Assembly (NCBI GenBank): GCA_029266455.1
Contig: JAQSWV010000001.1
Span: 1-64,000, forward strand
Length of the DNA: 64,000 bases
Source: Nocardioidaceae bacterium
Lineage (GTDB): Bacteria; Actinomycetota; Actinomycetes; Propionibacteriales; Nocardioidaceae
Reading direction: 5' to 3'
The notes under the pieces: model-generated
Told to the model about the DNA's origin: nothing
The model's database searches: none
The model's input: the letters and a program-made list of their open reading frames with translations, nothing else
Shown: positions 34,962 to 44,534 of the stretch, one piece after another
Layout: every line of letters begins with the position of its first letter
Numbering within the stretch: the stretch's first letter is position 1
Position numbers and translations under genes: made by a program

Positions 34962-36341
34962 GTGGCAAGGGTGGTCATCATCGGCGGCGGGCCGGGCGGG
35001 TACGAGGCGGCGCTGGTGGCCGCGCAGCTCGGTGCGGAGGTGACCGTCATCGAGCGGGACGGCCTCGGCGGCGCGGCGGTGCTCACCGACTGCGTGCCGA
35101 GCAAGACGCTGATCGCGACGGCAGAGCTGATGACCGCAGTCGAAGGCGCCGGTGAGCTCGGTGTCCGGCTGCGCGACGGTGACGTCGGCCCACAGGTCGA
35201 CCTCAGCGCGGTGAACCACCGGGTGAAAGGTCTCGCGCTCGCGCAGTCGCAGGACATCGTGGAGCGGCTGGAGCGGGAGCACGTCCGCGTGGTCCGGGGC
35301 GGCGGCCGGCTCGAGGGGCTGCAGGCGGTCGTCGTCGAGGGCGGCGATGCGGACGGCACCCGGTTCGAGGCGGACGTGGTGCTGCTGGCGACAGGTGCGC
35401 ACCCACGAGTGGTCGACAGCGCGCCACCGGACGGGGAGCGGATCCTGACCTGGCAGCACGTCTACGAGCTGCCGGAGCTGCCGGAGCGGCTTGTCGTGGT
35501 GGGCTCCGGGGTGACCGGCGCAGAGTTCGCCAGCGCGTACAACGCCCTGGGCAGCGACGTGGTCCTGGTGTCGAGTCGCGACCGGGTGCTGCCGAGCGAG
35601 GACGCCGACGCCGCCGAGGTGATCGAGGACGTCGCGAAGCGTCGCGGCATGACTGTGCTGTCCCGGTCCCGGATGTCCTCGGTGCAGCGCACCGCCGACG
35701 GGGTCCGGGTCGAGCTGACCGGCGGCGGCGTGGTCGAGGGATCGCACTGCCTGCTCGCCCTCGGATCGGTGCCCAACACCTCGGGTCTCGGCCTGGAGGG
35801 GGCCGGCGTCGAGCTCGACGACAGGGGCTTCGTCTCGGTCGACCGGGTGTCGCGCACCACGGGTCGCGGGGTGTACGCCGCCGGCGACTGCACCGGCGTG
35901 CTGCTGCTGGCATCGGTGGCGGCAATGCAGGGGCGGATCGCGATGTGGCACGCCCTCGGTGACGCCGTGCGCCCCCTCGACCTCGACGAGGTCTCGTCGA
36001 ACGTGTTCACGGCGCCCGAGATCGCGACCGTCGGCTGGACCCAGCAGCAGGTCGACGACGGCAGCGTCGAGGCGTCGATCGTGATGCTCGACCTGAGTGG
36101 CAACGCGCGGGCGAAGATGCAGGGCGTCAAGGACGGATTCGTCAAGCTGTTCTGCCGTCGTGGCACGGGCATCGTCGCCGGCGGCGTCGTCGTCGCCCCG
36201 CAGGCCAGCGAGCTCATCCATGCGGTGTCGGTCGCCGTCGCGTGCCGGCTCACCGTCGACCAGATGGCGCACGCGTTCACGGTGTATCCGTCGATGACGG
36301 GCTCGGTCGCCGAGACGGCGCGACGGTTGCACAACACCTGA
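34962..36341 (+). CDS. lpdA: NAD(P)H-quinone reductase, LpdA family
   Basis: A 459-residue flavoprotein of the pyridine-nucleotide disulfide oxidoreductase fold. VVIIGGGPGGYEAALVAAQL binds FAD and VVVGSGVTGAEFASAYNALG binds NAD(P). The redox site reads GLGGAAVLTDCVPSKTL: only one of the two CxxxxC cysteines remains, as in M. tuberculosis LpdA (Rv3303c, from memory), which reduces quinones and is not a lipoamide dehydrogenase. The C-terminal dimer domain ends AHAFTVYPSMTGSVAE. GTG start is probably leaderless. Confidence 0.9.
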   Translation: MARVVIIGGGPGGYEAALVAAQLGAEVTVIERDGLGGAAVLTDCVPSKTLIATAELMTAVEGAGELGVRLRDGDVGPQVDLSAVNHRVKGLALAQSQDIVERLEREHVRVVRGGGRLEGLQAVVVEGGDADGTRFEADVVLLATGAHPRVVDSAPPDGERILTWQHVYELPELPERLVVVGSGVTGAEFASAYNALGSDVVLVSSRDRVLPSEDADAAEVIEDVAKRRGMTVLSRSRMSSVQRTADGVRVELTGGGVVEGSHCLLALGSVPNTSGLGLEGAGVELDDRGFVSVDRVSRTTGRGVYAAGDCTGVLLLASVAAMQGRIAMWHALGDAVRPLDLDEVSSNVFTAPEIATVGWTQQQVDDGSVEASIVMLDLSGNARAKMQGVKDGFVKLFCRRGTGIVAGGVVVAPQASELIHAVSVAVACRLTVDQMAHAFTVYPSMTGSVAETARRLHNT

Positions 36342-36493
36342 ACCCGATTCGCGAATGACAAGCCTGTATTTAACTTTCTTTTCTATTTATCCCTTTTTGG
36401 GTCTTGGCAGCACGATGAATTGTGTGTCCATAATCTCGTCTGAGTCACAGGAGAAACACCAGTCACACACACGGGGTGCCAGGGGGAACGGGA
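36342..36493 (+). promoter_or_regulatory. AT-rich upstream region of the cell-wall gene pair
   Basis: This 152-bp gap is strikingly AT-rich between about 36357 and 36440, unlike the rest of the window. It holds the palindrome ATTCGCGAAT (36347-36356), a pyrimidine-rich run (TTTAACTTTCTTTTC), and a possible promoter with TTGGCA (36404-36409) and CATAAT (36429-36434) 19 bp apart. AGGGGG at 36481-36486 is a ribosome-binding site. No known riboswitch fold was recognised. Confidence 0.5.
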
Positions 36494-38182
36494 ATGCTGC
36501 TGTCCAGGAACACGGTTCGCGGTTCGGTGACAGCGGGGGTGATCGTCGGGTTCATGGCGGCTTCGCTGCCGGGGCCCGCGTCCGCGCAGAGCCTGCAGAC
36601 CGTGCCCTCGCCGCGGGCGACACCACAGACGGGGACGGAGCACACGACCCTGGCGCGCGGTGACGGTGGCCTCGCCGTGGACTCGCTGGCGGTTCCGGGC
36701 CCCGGAGCAGCGTCCCGCAGTGCCGGCACCGCGGCGGAGCTGGCGCGTACCCGCGTGCGGCCGTTCCAGCTCGCGGGGGTGACCTGGCGGGCCGGCAGCA
36801 CGCCGGCCGCGACCGTCGTCCGGCTTCGCGTCCGCTCCGGCGGCTCGTGGACCGGCTGGACAGACCTGGCGCACGAGGACGACGAGGGCCCGACCGTCGC
36901 GCAGGAGCCGGGAGCGCGGGCGGGAACGGGGCCGGTGTGGGTCGGTGACGCGAACGGTGTCGCCGTACGGGTGACGTCGGCCAGTGGCGTCGCACCGGCG
37001 GACCTGCAGGTCGTCACGGTGGATCCTGGCGACGACCCGGGTGGCCGTCTCGGCGCGCGTACCGGGTCGGGCGCCGTCGCCACCGCGAGACCGGCCAGTG
37101 GTGCGGCGCTCAGCCGGACCCCGTCGTTCCCGCACAAGCCGAGGGTGATCAGCCGCAAGCGGTGGGGCGCGGACCCGCGCCTGACCGAGCACTGCTCGGC
37201 GCCGCGCTACGGGCGGACCGCCCGGATGGTGTTCGTGCACCACACGGTGAACTCGAACAAGTACCGTCCCCGCGAGGCGCCCGGCATCGTCCGCGGCATC
37301 TACGCGTACCACACCCAGGGCCAGAACTGGTGCGACATCGGGTACAACGCCCTCATCGACCGCTTCGGCAACGTCTACGAGGGTCGACGGGGCGGGCTCA
37401 GCAAGCCGGTGCGCGGGGCGCACGCCGGTGACTACAACACCGGCACGGTCGGGGTCTCGATGATCGGCAACTTCGACGTCGCCAGGACATCGAAGCGGAT
37501 GCGCCACGCCCTGGTGCGGTTCGTCGGCTGGCGGCTCGGCACCAGCTACCAGCCGGTGCGCGGTGGGGTGTCGGTCGCGGGGGCACGGTTCAGCCGCATC
37601 GCCGGGCACCGGGACGCGATGTCGACCGCCTGTCCCGGGCGCTACCTCTACGCGCAGCTGCCGCGGATCCGCAAGCGCGCCGCGAACTACCTGTCCCGGT
37701 ACTCGTCGCGGCTGGAGCGCAAGGCCGACCGCCTGGGCAAGAGGCGGACCGGTGCGGTCTGGAAGGGCGAGCGCCCCGTCCGCGGCGGCTACCGGACGGT
37801 CTTCCACCGGGGCGTGATGTTCGGCAAGCGGGGGGTCGGCGCGCACTTCCTGCGCGGCCGCACCCTGAGCAGGTACCAGCACACCGGCGGGCCGAAGGGA
37901 GTGCTCGGCTGGCCGACGTCGAACGTCAAGCCCTCGTCGGTCCGCAGGGTACGGGTGCTCGTCACCCAACGGGGACGGATCTACCTGCCCAGGGGGAAGC
38001 CGGCGAGGGTTCTCCACGGCCCCGTCTACCGCCGCTACCGAGCCACCGGACTCGCCACCGGTCGGCTGGGGCTGCCGCGGACCAGCGTGCGGCGCACCAC
38101 CCACGGTGCGCGGGCCCGCTTCCGCCACGGCGTCGTGAGCTGGAACCGCCAGACCGGGAAGACGACGGTGAGGTTCCGGTGA
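36494..38182 (+). CDS. Secreted PGRP-type N-acetylmuramoyl-L-alanine amidase with LGFP-like repeats
   Basis: A 562-residue exported protein. The signal peptide (GVIVGFMAASLPGPASAQ) is followed by a beta-rich region (about 60-190), then a PGRP/Amidase_2 domain (about 210-385) with zinc ligands in MVFVHHTVNSN and AGHRDAMSTACPG. The C-terminal 140 residues contain two LGFP-like repeats (GGPKGVLGWPTS; ATGRLGLPRTS) that may bind the wall. The protein is very rich in Arg/Lys. It cuts stem peptides from muramic acid. ATG 36494 has AGGGGG 8 nt upstream. It is followed 4 nt later by a SpoIID-type gene. Confidence 0.9.
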   Translation: MLLSRNTVRGSVTAGVIVGFMAASLPGPASAQSLQTVPSPRATPQTGTEHTTLARGDGGLAVDSLAVPGPGAASRSAGTAAELARTRVRPFQLAGVTWRAGSTPAATVVRLRVRSGGSWTGWTDLAHEDDEGPTVAQEPGARAGTGPVWVGDANGVAVRVTSASGVAPADLQVVTVDPGDDPGGRLGARTGSGAVATARPASGAALSRTPSFPHKPRVISRKRWGADPRLTEHCSAPRYGRTARMVFVHHTVNSNKYRPREAPGIVRGIYAYHTQGQNWCDIGYNALIDRFGNVYEGRRGGLSKPVRGAHAGDYNTGTVGVSMIGNFDVARTSKRMRHALVRFVGWRLGTSYQPVRGGVSVAGARFSRIAGHRDAMSTACPGRYLYAQLPRIRKRAANYLSRYSSRLERKADRLGKRRTGAVWKGERPVRGGYRTVFHRGVMFGKRGVGAHFLRGRTLSRYQHTGGPKGVLGWPTSNVKPSSVRRVRVLVTQRGRIYLPRGKPARVLHGPVYRRYRATGLATGRLGLPRTSVRRTTHGARARFRHGVVSWNRQTGKTTVRFR

Positions 38183-38186
38183 GCCC

Positions 38187-39470
38187 ATGGACAGCGTGAG
38201 ACCGGTGGACCTGACGCGAAGGGCGCTTCCCCGCCGGATGATCGCGACGGTCGCTGCCGCCCTGGCCGCTGTCACCGCGGCCGCGACCCTGCCCCTGCTC
38301 CCGGCGAACGCCGCCGACGGCACGGCGACACCGGCGGGAACGGACGCCCGAGGGACCCGGCTCGTCGTGCAGGGGCACGGTTACGGACATGGCCACGGCA
38401 TGAGCCAGTACGGCGCCGAGGGCGCGGCGCGCACCGGGCGGTCCGCACGCCAGATCCTGCGCCAGTACTACCCGCACACGTCACGGGACAAGCGCGGCGG
38501 CCGGCTCCGGGTGCTGATCACCGGCGACACCTCGCCGGACGTCGTCGTCAAGCCCGCCAAGCGGCTGCGGGTGCGGGACATGGCCGACGGCAAGACCTGG
38601 CGACTGCCGACCAGGAAGCCGAACGCGCGGAAGTGGCGGGTCACACCCGTCTCCGGCCACGCCAGGCGGTCGGCGGTGCAGTATCGCAACCGGTCCGGCT
38701 GGCACCGGTGGAACCTCCCCGGCGGTCGCACCGTACTGAAGGGGGACGGGCAGTTCCGCGCCAAGGGGTCGCTCCGCCTGGTGCGGCCGGGTGGGGGCGT
38801 CACCGCCTACCGGGGCAGCCTGCGCTCGGTCTCGCCGAACCGGCGCTCGCGCACCCGCGACACCATCAACGTCGTCTCGCCGGACCAGTACGTCCGGGGC
38901 GTGCTGCCGAGTGAGATGCCGGCCTCATGGCACCGGGCCGCACTGCGTGCGCAGGCCGTCGCCGCCCGTACCTACGCGGTGTGGTCGCGGAGAGCGGCGG
39001 ACGGCCGCCACTGGCACGTCTGCGACAGCACGTCGTGCCAGGTCTACGGCGGAGTCGATGCCGAGTACCCGCGCACCAACGCCGCTGTCCGGACGACGGC
39101 GCGCCGGATCCTCACCTTCCGGGGCAGACCTGCGTTCTCGCAGTACTCCAGCTCCTCGGGTGGCTGGACCGCCGCCGGCGGCAAGCGGTACCTGCCGGCC
39201 AAGGCCGACCGCTGGGACGGTTGGAGGGGCAACCCACACCACCGCTGGCGCCAGTCCGTGAGCCGCCGCGCCCTGCACCGCGCGTACCCGTCCCTCGGTC
39301 GGCTGCGCTCGGCCCGGGTGACCGACCGGGACGGGCACGGGCGGTGGGGTGGACGCGCTGAGCGCGTGGTGCTGCGGGGCAGCCGCAGCACGGTGCGTGT
39401 CAGTGGTGACGACCTGCGCTGGGCGATCGGACTCCGCTCCACCTACTTCCGGCTCGGCCGTCGCGGCTAG
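38187..39470 (+). CDS. Secreted SpoIID/LytB-domain protein
   Basis: A 427-residue exported protein with a signal peptide ending near PANAAD. GHGYGHGHGMSQYGAEGAAR is the SpoIID N-terminal motif, and INVVSPDQYVRGVLPSEMP with AALRAQAVAARTYAVW is the catalytic core found in SpoIID lytic transglycosylases; the Glu of PSEMP is the likely catalytic acid. Two Cys (HVCDSTSCQVY) could form a disulfide. This non-sporulating context implies general wall remodelling. It is cotranscribed with the amidase, and both are highly basic. Confidence 0.9.
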   Translation: MDSVRPVDLTRRALPRRMIATVAAALAAVTAAATLPLLPANAADGTATPAGTDARGTRLVVQGHGYGHGHGMSQYGAEGAARTGRSARQILRQYYPHTSRDKRGGRLRVLITGDTSPDVVVKPAKRLRVRDMADGKTWRLPTRKPNARKWRVTPVSGHARRSAVQYRNRSGWHRWNLPGGRTVLKGDGQFRAKGSLRLVRPGGGVTAYRGSLRSVSPNRRSRTRDTINVVSPDQYVRGVLPSEMPASWHRAALRAQAVAARTYAVWSRRAADGRHWHVCDSTSCQVYGGVDAEYPRTNAAVRTTARRILTFRGRPAFSQYSSSSGGWTAAGGKRYLPAKADRWDGWRGNPHHRWRQSVSRRALHRAYPSLGRLRSARVTDRDGHGRWGGRAERVVLRGSRSTVRVSGDDLRWAIGLRSTYFRLGRRG

Positions 39471-39476
39471 CCGGCG

Positions 39477-42400
39477 TCAGTCCCCGCCTGCGGAGATGAC
39501 GCAGACCAGGTCGCCGCCGTCGGCCGAGCGCGGTCCCTCGATGACGACGCGCTCGACGGTCCCGCTGATGGGTGCGGTGATCGAGGCTTCCATCTTCATC
39601 GCCTCGACGGTGGCGACCGCCTGACCGGCCTCGACCGAGTCGCCCTCGGCGACGCCGGTGGTGACCACACCGTCGTAGGGCACGGCGACATGGCCGCTAC
39701 GGCTCGGATCGGCCTTCTCGGCAGCCTCGACCTCCGCCCCCACCGAACGGTCGCGCACCTGGACCGGGCGCAGCTGCCCGTTGATCGTGCACATCACCGA
39801 CCGCAGGCCGCGCGCGTCCGCCTCGCTGACCGCCTCGAGGCCGAGGATCAGCGTCTTGCCCTCCTCGATCTCGACCGCGGTCTCGGTCTCGGTGGACATG
39901 CCGTAGAAGTAGGCCCGGCTGGGCAGCATCGACAGGTCGCCGTAGGTCTGGCGGGCGGTGTCGAACTCCTTGGCCGGCCCGGGGAACAGCAACCGGTTCA
40001 GCGTGGCCTGGCGCTCCTTCGAGGAGCCGCCGAGCCCCGCACGGTCGTCGTCGTCGAGCGGTTGGGTGCCCCGCGGCTGGGCGCGACCCTCCAGGGCTCG
40101 CGTGCGGAACGGCTCGGGCCAGCCCCCGGGCGGGTCGCCCAGCTCACCGGACAGGAAGCCGACCACCGAGTCCGGCACATCGAACGTGCTCGGGTCCGCC
40201 TCGAACTCCTTCGGGTCGGCGCCGACGGCGACCAGGTGCAGGGCGAGGTCACCCACCACCTTGCTCGACGGGGTCACCTTGACGATGTTGCCCAGGAGGT
40301 CGTTCGCCGCGGCGTACACCTGCTCGATCTGCTCGAACTTCGTGCCGAGACCCAGCGCGATCGCCTGCTGGCGCAGGTTCGACAGCTGCCCGCCCGGGAT
40401 CTCGTGCCGGTACACGCGTCCGGTCGGTGCCAGCAGCCCCGCCTCGAACGGTGCGTAGACCCGGCGCACCGCCTCCCAGTACGGCTCGAGGTCGTTGACG
40501 GCGGGCAGGGACAGCCCGGTCTCGCGCTCGCTGTGATCGGTGGCGGCGATCAGGGCCGACAGCGACGGCTGGCTGGTGGTTCCGGCCATCGCAGCGCACG
40601 CGGCATCGACGGCATCGACCCCGGAGTCGATCGCCGCCAGCAGGGTGGCGAGCTGCCCGCCGGCCGTGTCGTGGGTGTGCAGGTGAACCGGCAGGTCGAA
40701 GCGCTCGCGCAGCGCGGTGACGAGGCGCCGAGCAGCGGGGGCGCGCAGCAGCCCGGCCATGTCCTTGATCGCGAGGACGTGCGCCCCGGCGCCGACGATC
40801 CGCTCGGCGAGCCCGAGATAGTAGTCGAGCGTGTAGAGCGACTCGTCCGGGTCCGACAGATCGCCGGTGTAGCACAACGCGACCTCGGCGACGGCCGTGC
40901 CGGTGTCCCGTACGGCCGCGATCGCCGGTTCCATCTGGTCGACGTCGTTGAGGGCGTCGAAGATGCGGAACACGTCGATGCCCGTGGCGGTCGCCTCCTG
41001 GACGAAGGCGTCGGTCACCTCGGTGGGATAGGGCGTGTACCCCACGGTGTTGCGCCCCCGCAGCAGCATCTGCAGGCAGACGTTGGGCACCGCCTTGCGC
41101 AGTGCCGCCAGCCGCTCCCACGGGTCCTCGTGCAGGAAGCGCAGCGCGACGTCGTAGGTGGCACCGCCCCAGGCCTCGAGCGACCACAGCTGCGGGGTCG
41201 TGCGGGCCACGTGCCCCGCGACCCGCAGCAGGTCGATGGAGCGCACGCGGGTGGCCAGCAGCGACTGGTGCGCGTCCCGGAAGGTGGTGTCGGTGACGGC
41301 CACCTGATGCCGGGCGCGCAGCCTGCGGGCGAACTCCTCCGGGCCCACCTCGGCGAGCAGCTGCCGGGAGCCGGCGGGAGGGGGCTGAGAGAGGTCGACC
41401 GCGGGTAGCTTGGCGCGCAGGTCGACGTCGACCGGCGCCTCGCCGTGGGGCTTGTTGACCGTCACCTCGGCGAGCCAGGTGAGCAGCCGCGTGCCGCGGT
41501 CGGCGGAGGTGTGCGCCGTCAGCAGGTGCGGCCGCTCGTCGATGAACGAGGTCGTCAGGCGCCCGGCGCGGAAGTCGGCATCGTTGAGCAGCGCCTGCAG
41601 GAACGCGATGTTGGTCGAGACCCCGCGGATACGGAACTCCGCGATGGCCCGGCTCGCGCGGTCGACGGCGGCAGGGAAGTCCCGCCCCCGACAGGTCAGC
41701 TTGGTCAGCAGCGAGTCGAAGTGGGCGCTCACCTCGGCGCCGGTGTAGGTCGTCCCGCCGTCCAGGCGGATGCCGGCGCCGCCCGGGGACCGGTACGTGG
41801 TGATCCTGCCCGTGTCCGGACGGAAGCCGTTGCTCGGGTCCTCCGTGGTGATGCGGCACTGCAGGGCCGCCCCCCGAAGGCGGATCGTGTCCTGCGCCAG
41901 GCCGAGGTCGGCGAGCGTCTCGCCGGACGCAATCCGCAGCTGTGCCTGGACGAGGTCGACGTCGGTGACCTCCTCGGTCACCGTGTGCTCGACCTGGATG
42001 CGGGGGTTCATCTCGATGAAGTGGTGCTGCCCCGCCCGGTCCACGAGGAACTCCACCGTGCCGGCGCAGGTGTAGCCGATGCTGGTGGCGAAGCGCACTG
42101 CGTCGCCGCATATGCGCTCGCGCAGCTCGGGATCGAGCATGGGAGCCGGCGCGATCTCGACCACCTTCTGGTGCCGTCGCTGGACCGAGCAGTCGCGCTC
42201 GAACAGGTGAACCACTGCGCCGGTGGCGTCACCGAGAACCTGCACCTCGATGTGCCGTGGCTCGATCACCGCCTGCTCGAGGAAGACCGTCGGGTCGCCG
42301 AACGCGCCGTCGGCCTCGCGCATCGCCGCCTCGACCGCATCCCGCAGGCCCTCGGGCTCGCTGACGAGGCGCATCCCGCGCCCGCCGCCACCCGCCACCG

Positions 42401-42881
42401 CCTTGACGAAGACGGGGAAGTCCATGTCCGCACCCGCCGCGACGAGTGCGTCGGCGTCGGCGCTCGGCTCCGCCGAACCGAGAACGGGGACGCCGGCCGC
42501 ACGTGCGGCTGCCACCGCACGGGACTTGTGACCGGTCAGCCGCAGCACCTCGACGCTCGGCCCGACGAAGGTGATGCCGGCGTCGGCGCAGGCCTGTGCC
42601 AGCGCGGGGTTCTCGGACAGGAAGCCATAGCCCGGGTAGACGGCGTCCGCCTCGGCCTGCACCGCCGTCGCCACCAGCCCGGCCGGGTCGAGGTAGGCGC
42701 GGACCGGGTGTCCACGCTCGCCGATCTGGTACGCCTCGTCGGCCTTGAGTCGGTGCTCGGAGTTGCGGTCCTCGTACGGGAACACCGCGACCGTGCGGGC
42801 GCCGAGCTCGTAGGCGGCACGGAAGCCGCGGATCGCAATCTCACCACGGTTGGCCACGAGCACCTTGCGGAACACGGTCAC
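39477..42881 (-). CDS. pyc: Pyruvate carboxylase
   Basis: A 1134-residue single-chain pyruvate carboxylase making oxaloacetate. The biotin carboxylase domain occupies residues 1-455 ([22 protein letters not shown]-grasp AVAGGGGRGMRLV), the carboxyltransferase TIM barrel about 520-800 (VTDTTFRDAHQSL), the PYC/OADA domain about 800-1000, and the biotinyl domain the last 75 residues with biotin lysine in VEAMKMEAS. Full length and intact. GTG 42881 is 6 nt downstream of the three-repeat unknown, so they share a transcript. Confidence 0.97.
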   Translation of the reverse strand: MTVFRKVLVANRGEIAIRGFRAAYELGARTVAVFPYEDRNSEHRLKADEAYQIGERGHPVRAYLDPAGLVATAVQAEADAVYPGYGFLSENPALAQACADAGITFVGPSVEVLRLTGHKSRAVAAARAAGVPVLGSAEPSADADALVAAGADMDFPVFVKAVAGGGGRGMRLVSEPEGLRDAVEAAMREADGAFGDPTVFLEQAVIEPRHIEVQVLGDATGAVVHLFERDCSVQRRHQKVVEIAPAPMLDPELRERICGDAVRFATSIGYTCAGTVEFLVDRAGQHHFIEMNPRIQVEHTVTEEVTDVDLVQAQLRIASGETLADLGLAQDTIRLRGAALQCRITTEDPSNGFRPDTGRITTYRSPGGAGIRLDGGTTYTGAEVSAHFDSLLTKLTCRGRDFPAAVDRASRAIAEFRIRGVSTNIAFLQALLNDADFRAGRLTTSFIDERPHLLTAHTSADRGTRLLTWLAEVTVNKPHGEAPVDVDLRAKLPAVDLSQPPPAGSRQLLAEVGPEEFARRLRARHQVAVTDTTFRDAHQSLLATRVRSIDLLRVAGHVARTTPQLWSLEAWGGATYDVALRFLHEDPWERLAALRKAVPNVCLQMLLRGRNTVGYTPYPTEVTDAFVQEATATGIDVFRIFDALNDVDQMEPAIAAVRDTGTAVAEVALCYTGDLSDPDESLYTLDYYLGLAERIVGAGAHVLAIKDMAGLLRAPAARRLVTALRERFDLPVHLHTHDTAGGQLATLLAAIDSGVDAVDAACAAMAGTTSQPSLSALIAATDHSERETGLSLPAVNDLEPYWEAVRRVYAPFEAGLLAPTGRVYRHEIPGGQLSNLRQQAIALGLGTKFEQIEQVYAAANDLLGNIVKVTPSSKVVGDLALHLVAVGADPKEFEADPSTFDVPDSVVGFLSGELGDPPGGWPEPFRTRALEGRAQPRGTQPLDDDDRAGLGGSSKERQATLNRLLFPGPAKEFDTARQTYGDLSMLPSRAYFYGMSTETETAVEIEEGKTLILGLEAVSEADARGLRSVMCTINGQLRPVQVRDRSVGAEVEAAEKADPSRSGHVAVPYDGVVTTGVAEGDSVEAGQAVATVEAMKMEASITAPISGTVERVVIEGPRSADGGDLVCVISAGGD

Positions 42882-42887
42882 CTCTTG

Positions 42888-44456
42888 TCAGGGCGGGGGA
42901 CGGAGCGCGGGGGCGCGGGCGGTCGTGAGAATGCCGTCGATCAGCTCCTGGGCGTCGCCGTCGTTGGCGGCAGTGGCGACGATTATGGCGTCGATCGTGG
43001 GGAACGTCAGCACGGTCACGGGGAGGCCCTCCCTGGTCCTGCTCGAGCCGAGCAGACCGGACAGGCCGCTGGGCAGTGTGGTCGCTTCGTCCGCCGCCCC
43101 CCGCCACCTCGCCCCGTAGCCGCCGTACAGCCGGTCGATCACGAGGGCGGAGGCGTTGTTCGGCCGGCTGACGCCGCAGCCGGGGCCGCCGTCGGGCGGA
43201 GCGCCCAGTCCGACGGTGTCGCGGAGGGGCTCACCGCACCGGAACGCGTCGGTGGCCCACCTCACCGGCACCGACAGGGTCAGCCCGCGGTAGCGCACGG
43301 CGCGGGTCTTGACGCCGGCCGGCAGCGTTGCGTCCGGCGTGGGGGAGGGCGTCGTCGTGGGTGTCGGCTCGTCCCTCTCCGGCGGAGCCGGGACGGCGCG
43401 ATGCATGGTGCTGAGGACCTGGTCGGCCAGAGCGGTGTCAGCGGTCCGGGCCACGGCAAGGGTCCTGAGGGTGGGCACCAGCACCACGGTCACCGTCATG
43501 CCGCTGCGTGGCAGGACCTTCCTGCCCCGCAGGCCCTTCACGCCGTTGAGCAGCGTGACGGGGTCGTTGGCGAGCGGGCCCCAGCGTCGCCCGAAGCCGC
43601 TGTCCAGGGCCTCCATGGTGATCTCGGTGACGCCCCGCGGGCGCTCGGGGGAGCACGTGCCGCGGCGTGGCGTGGTCTGCGGCCCCCATACCTTCCCGAG
43701 CACGACCGTGTCGGCCACGGGCACGCCGCACTCCACGGCGTTCACCTGCCAGCCACGCGGAAGGTCCAGCGCAGCGAACAGATAGGCGACCGTCGTCGTT
43801 GCCCGGGACACCGACGGGATGCGGCGCGCGCTGTTGAGGATGCCCTTCACCAGCTGACGGTCCCGCGAGGTGGCCACCACCTGCACGTCGAGAGAGGGAA
43901 CGGCCAGCACGGTGGTCCGCAGCGGCGGGTCCTCGCGGTCCTCGTCCCCGTCCGCGTCCTCTTCGTCGCCCGCCTGGCCGCCGCCCCCGGAGGCCGGATC
44001 GGGCACCACGGTCGACCCCCGCTGGGCACGGAGCCCGCTCGGAAGCGTCACCGGGCGCAGGCGCACCGCGGGCGCGGGTGCCGCGGTCTCGCCGGTGAGG
44101 GACGACATCACCACGTCGCTGGCCTCGGGATCGCGTTCGCCCTCGTCGCATCTCACCACGCCTGCGAGGCCCAGGATCAGCGTGTCCCCCTGCACGAAGC
44201 CGCAGTCGTCGACGAAGGCGAGGTCGGTCCAGTCGGCCGGGATCTGCAGTGACAGCTGGCTGTACGAGACGGTGCGGGGCTCCCGGACCAGGTCGGTGAC
44301 GTCGGTGGGCTCGCTGCGCCGGTCGACGACCACCAGCACGGCCGCCACGATCACCGCGAGCGCCAGGAGCGTGCCGATGGAACGGATGACCAGCTGGCGG
44401 GGCGTCGGGCGGTAGAGGGGCTCGGGCGGCTGCTGCCCAGCCCGCTCTGACATCAA
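42888..44456 (-). CDS. Membrane-anchored protein with three tandem cysteine-pair repeats, unknown function
   Basis: A 522-residue protein I cannot assign to a family. One membrane helix (residues 22-44) anchors an extracytoplasmic part made of three related repeats, roughly 62-213, 220-354 and 384-518. Each repeat has a Pro-x2-Trp start (Pro/Trp at 73/76, 233/236, 397/400), a Cys pair (85/103, 243/268, 407/427) with an Asp-Thr between them (91, 249, 413), and ends in a hydrophobic P-strand plus helix (VPSLDVQVVAT; VPTLRTLAVAR; FPTIDAIIVAT). Acidic linker 164-176 and Thr/Pro linker 356-380 interrupt it. It lies between accA and pyc on the same strand. Confidence 0.8.
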   Translation of the reverse strand: MMSERAGQQPPEPLYRPTPRQLVIRSIGTLLALAVIVAAVLVVVDRRSEPTDVTDLVREPRTVSYSQLSLQIPADWTDLAFVDDCGFVQGDTLILGLAGVVRCDEGERDPEASDVVMSSLTGETAAPAPAVRLRPVTLPSGLRAQRGSTVVPDPASGGGGQAGDEEDADGDEDREDPPLRTTVLAVPSLDVQVVATSRDRQLVKGILNSARRIPSVSRATTTVAYLFAALDLPRGWQVNAVECGVPVADTVVLGKVWGPQTTPRRGTCSPERPRGVTEITMEALDSGFGRRWGPLANDPVTLLNGVKGLRGRKVLPRSGMTVTVVLVPTLRTLAVARTADTALADQVLSTMHRAVPAPPERDEPTPTTTPSPTPDATLPAGVKTRAVRYRGLTLSVPVRWATDAFRCGEPLRDTVGLGAPPDGGPGCGVSRPNNASALVIDRLYGGYGARWRGAADEATTLPSGLSGLLGSSRTREGLPVTVLTFPTIDAIIVATAANDGDAQELIDGILTTARAPALRPPP

Positions 44457-44534
44457 CTGGCCCCCTCCTCTCCGCCGCGCTCCCGCGGGCGAGTCTACGG
44501 ACGCCGCTCCCGCTGCCTGCGCCGCGTAGGGCCC

